Positions 12,036-13,364 of a stretch of 13,364 nt of DNA are shown in pieces. Source of the DNA: an uncultured Anaerolineales bacterium (lineage in GTDB: Bacteria > Chloroflexota > Anaerolineae > Anaerolineales > Villigracilaceae); NCBI GenBank assembly GCA_938008865.1, contig CALLJA010000394.1, forward strand, positions 1 through 13,364, given 5' to 3'. The position numbers and the translations under genes were made by a program. The first letter of the stretch is position 1, and every line of letters starts with the position of its first letter. The notes below the pieces were generated by a model. That model had not been told where the DNA came from. It worked only from the letters and a program-made list of their open reading frames with translations, and ran no database searches.

Positions 12036-13364
12036 TCATTGTCCCAGGCGGGAGAACATGAGCGGGAGATTCTCCAACAGCGGACCGACCACCTGCGGGA
12101 AGACACCCAGGAGGAACAAGCCCAGGATGCCCAGCCCGAGCATGATGCGCTGCGTCCAGGTCTCGTTCGACTCCCAGGGCGCGTACTCGGGCGCCATCAC
12201 CAGCGCCGCCAGCGAGCGCACGGCGCCCGTCAGCAGGCCGAGGGTGCCCACCAGCAGCCAGACGGCCAGCAGCAGCGAGTTGCCCGCCAGCCCTTCCCAT
12301 AATCCCAGGCGCGGCGGGAAGCCCGCCAGCAGCGGGAAGCCTGCCGTCGAGAGGTGCGCCAGCACGATCCCCAGCACAGCCAGCGGATGGGAGCGCGCCA
12401 TGCCCTTGACCGCCGAAAACTTAAGCGAGCCTGCGCGGTTTGCCAACACAGTAAGGCCCAGCGCCCAAAGCGCCAGCCCCAGCCCGCGCGGGATCAGGCT
12501 CAGGAAGATGACCGCGAGCGAGTGGGCCGAAGGCTGGATACTGAGCGCCAGGATGGCAAAGCCCGTCTCAGCCACGGCGGCGTAAGCCATGATGCGCCCG
12601 AGGTGGCGCTGGAACGCCGCCCACACGCCCGCCGTCGTCACCATCAGCACGCCCGAAAGTTGCAGCGCGCCCGCCAGCGCGGGTGAGGTCCGCAGCCAGG
12701 TGTAGTTATCGAGGAAGCCCAGACCGAACACGATCGTGATGGTCGGCAGGCTCCACAACATGAAGCCCGTCACGAAGGGCGGCGCCTCTTCCGCCAGCAT
12801 GGGCATCCAGTTGTAGAGAGGGAATACCGCCAGCAGGAAGGCAAAGCCCATACCGAGCATGGTGGCGGCCTGCAAGGTCAATGCCAGGTCGCCCGGGCTC
12901 GATTCCACGCCTTCCAGCATCCAGCCGGCGAAGAGGATGAACGGCATGGCCAGGGTTTGGTACACGAGGAAACGCGTTACGCCCCGCCCGAGCGGTTGCG
13001 CGGGCGGCGAAAGCAACGGAATGCTCAACAAGGCGGCTATTTCGATGAAGATGGCCGCGAACAGGAACGGCTCCACCGCAATGGACGCCACCAGCAGGGC
13101 CAGGATGCCCATCCCCAGCGGCACCAGCCTGCGGGCCGCGCCCGCCGCCTCCGAGCCGAAGAACCACAGCGAAGCCAACCCATACAGGATCGCGAGCAGG
13201 GCCGCGTCGGCTGAATTCAGCACCAGGCTGCGCCCAAGGATCTGCAGCGAGGACGCCACTTTGAGCGAAACGGGACCAATCAGCAGCGCCGTGTCGATGG
13301 GCAGGAACAGGGCGACAGCGCTCATCAACAGGGCCGCCATCCCACCCAGCGCCGCATTGACCCG
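12036..13364 (-). CDS. Divergent NuoN/NuoM/MrpD-type membrane subunit, 5' end outside the window
   Basis: Polytopic membrane protein with about a dozen or more hydrophobic helices, belonging to the proton-conducting antiporter-like subunits of complex I, Mrp antiporters and membrane hydrogenases. Numbered from the internal ATG at 13340: the TM5 glutamate E100 (FIEIAALLSIPLL), the half-helix region FPLYNWMPMLAEEAPPFVTGFM (173-194), HLGRIMAYAAVAETGFAIL (246-264) equivalent to the KRLLAYSSIAHAGY segment, and AGFPLLAGFPPRLGLWEG (333-350). By hand alignment the conserved TM7 lysine is L169 and the TM8 histidine is E259, so proton translocation may differ or be lost. The frame is open past 13340 to the edge (RVNAALGG precedes that Met), so the true start probably lies outside. 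No other complex I gene is visible here; the complex it serves is unknown. Confidence 0.82.
   Translation of the reverse strand, partial: RVNAALGGMAALLMSAVALFLPIDTALLIGPVSLKVASSLQILGRSLVLNSADAALLAILYGLASLWFFGSEAAGAARRLVPLGMGILALLVASIAVEPFLFAAIFIEIAALLSIPLLSPPAQPLGRGVTRFLVYQTLAMPFILFAGWMLEGVESSPGDLALTLQAATMLGMGFAFLLAVFPLYNWMPMLAEEAPPFVTGFMLWSLPTITIVFGLGFLDNYTWLRTSPALAGALQLSGVLMVTTAGVWAAFQRHLGRIMAYAAVAETGFAILALSIQPSAHSLAVIFLSLIPRGLGLALWALGLTVLANRAGSLKFSAVKGMARSHPLAVLGIVLAHLSTAGFPLLAGFPPRLGLWEGLAGNSLLLAVWLLVGTLGLLTGAVRSLAALVMAPEYAPWESNETWTQRIMLGLGILGLFLLGVFPQVVGPLLENLPLMFSRLGQ

Overview
This GC-rich window looks like chromosomal DNA from a Chloroflexota bacterium, probably of the Anaerolineae class. 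That placement rests on family resemblance of the proteins (coiled-coil protein next to selB, S51-like protein, divergent NuoN-like subunit) and no search was run, so it is an inference. All eleven genes lie on the minus strand and are tightly packed, so transcription runs from high to low coordinates. I found no tRNA, rRNA, CRISPR array, insertion sequence or phage gene.

Layout in transcription order, right to left: a divergent NuoN/MrpD-type membrane subunit cut by the window edge (12036-13364); a long coiled-coil protein with its own extended -10 promoter (10791-11996); selB, the selenocysteine-specific elongation factor, starting 3 bases after it (8874-10787); a tandem array of degenerate octamers (8815-8878); an SRAP/HMCES-type abasic-site protein (8128-8796); an MFS exporter (6805-8061 or 8109); a membrane-anchored LysM/M23 peptidoglycan hydrolase-like protein with a good promoter (5547-6731); queA (4516-5526); a family-5 uracil-DNA glycosylase (3819-4484); a peroxiredoxin-like gene (3340-3822); an S51/cyanophycinase-like protein with a cysteinyl-tRNA-synthetase-like tail (2292-3335) ending in a hairpin terminator; pyrimidine-nucleoside phosphorylase (882-2177) with its own terminator; and a TPR protein running off the left edge (1-779).

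The most notable feature is the peroxiredoxin-like gene. A simple ORF reading splits it, because an in-frame TGA (3682-3684) sits exactly where this family has its first catalytic cysteine (RGFM-TGA-PFCR). Upstream and downstream parts are in the same frame, the upstream part has a clear Shine-Dalgarno and the family N-terminus, a GC-rich hairpin with a G in its small apical loop begins 10 bases after the TGA, and selB is present about 5 kb away. I therefore read it as a 160-residue selenoprotein with a U47-P-F-C50 redox motif, missed or truncated by standard gene calling.

The gene set mixes DNA repair (uracil-DNA glycosylase, SRAP), redox defence (Sec-peroxiredoxin), tRNA modification and translation (queA, selB), nucleoside salvage and envelope maintenance. 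The uracil-DNA glycosylase and Sec-peroxiredoxin overlap by four bases (ATGA) and the S51-like gene follows four bases later, so these three are probably co-translated.
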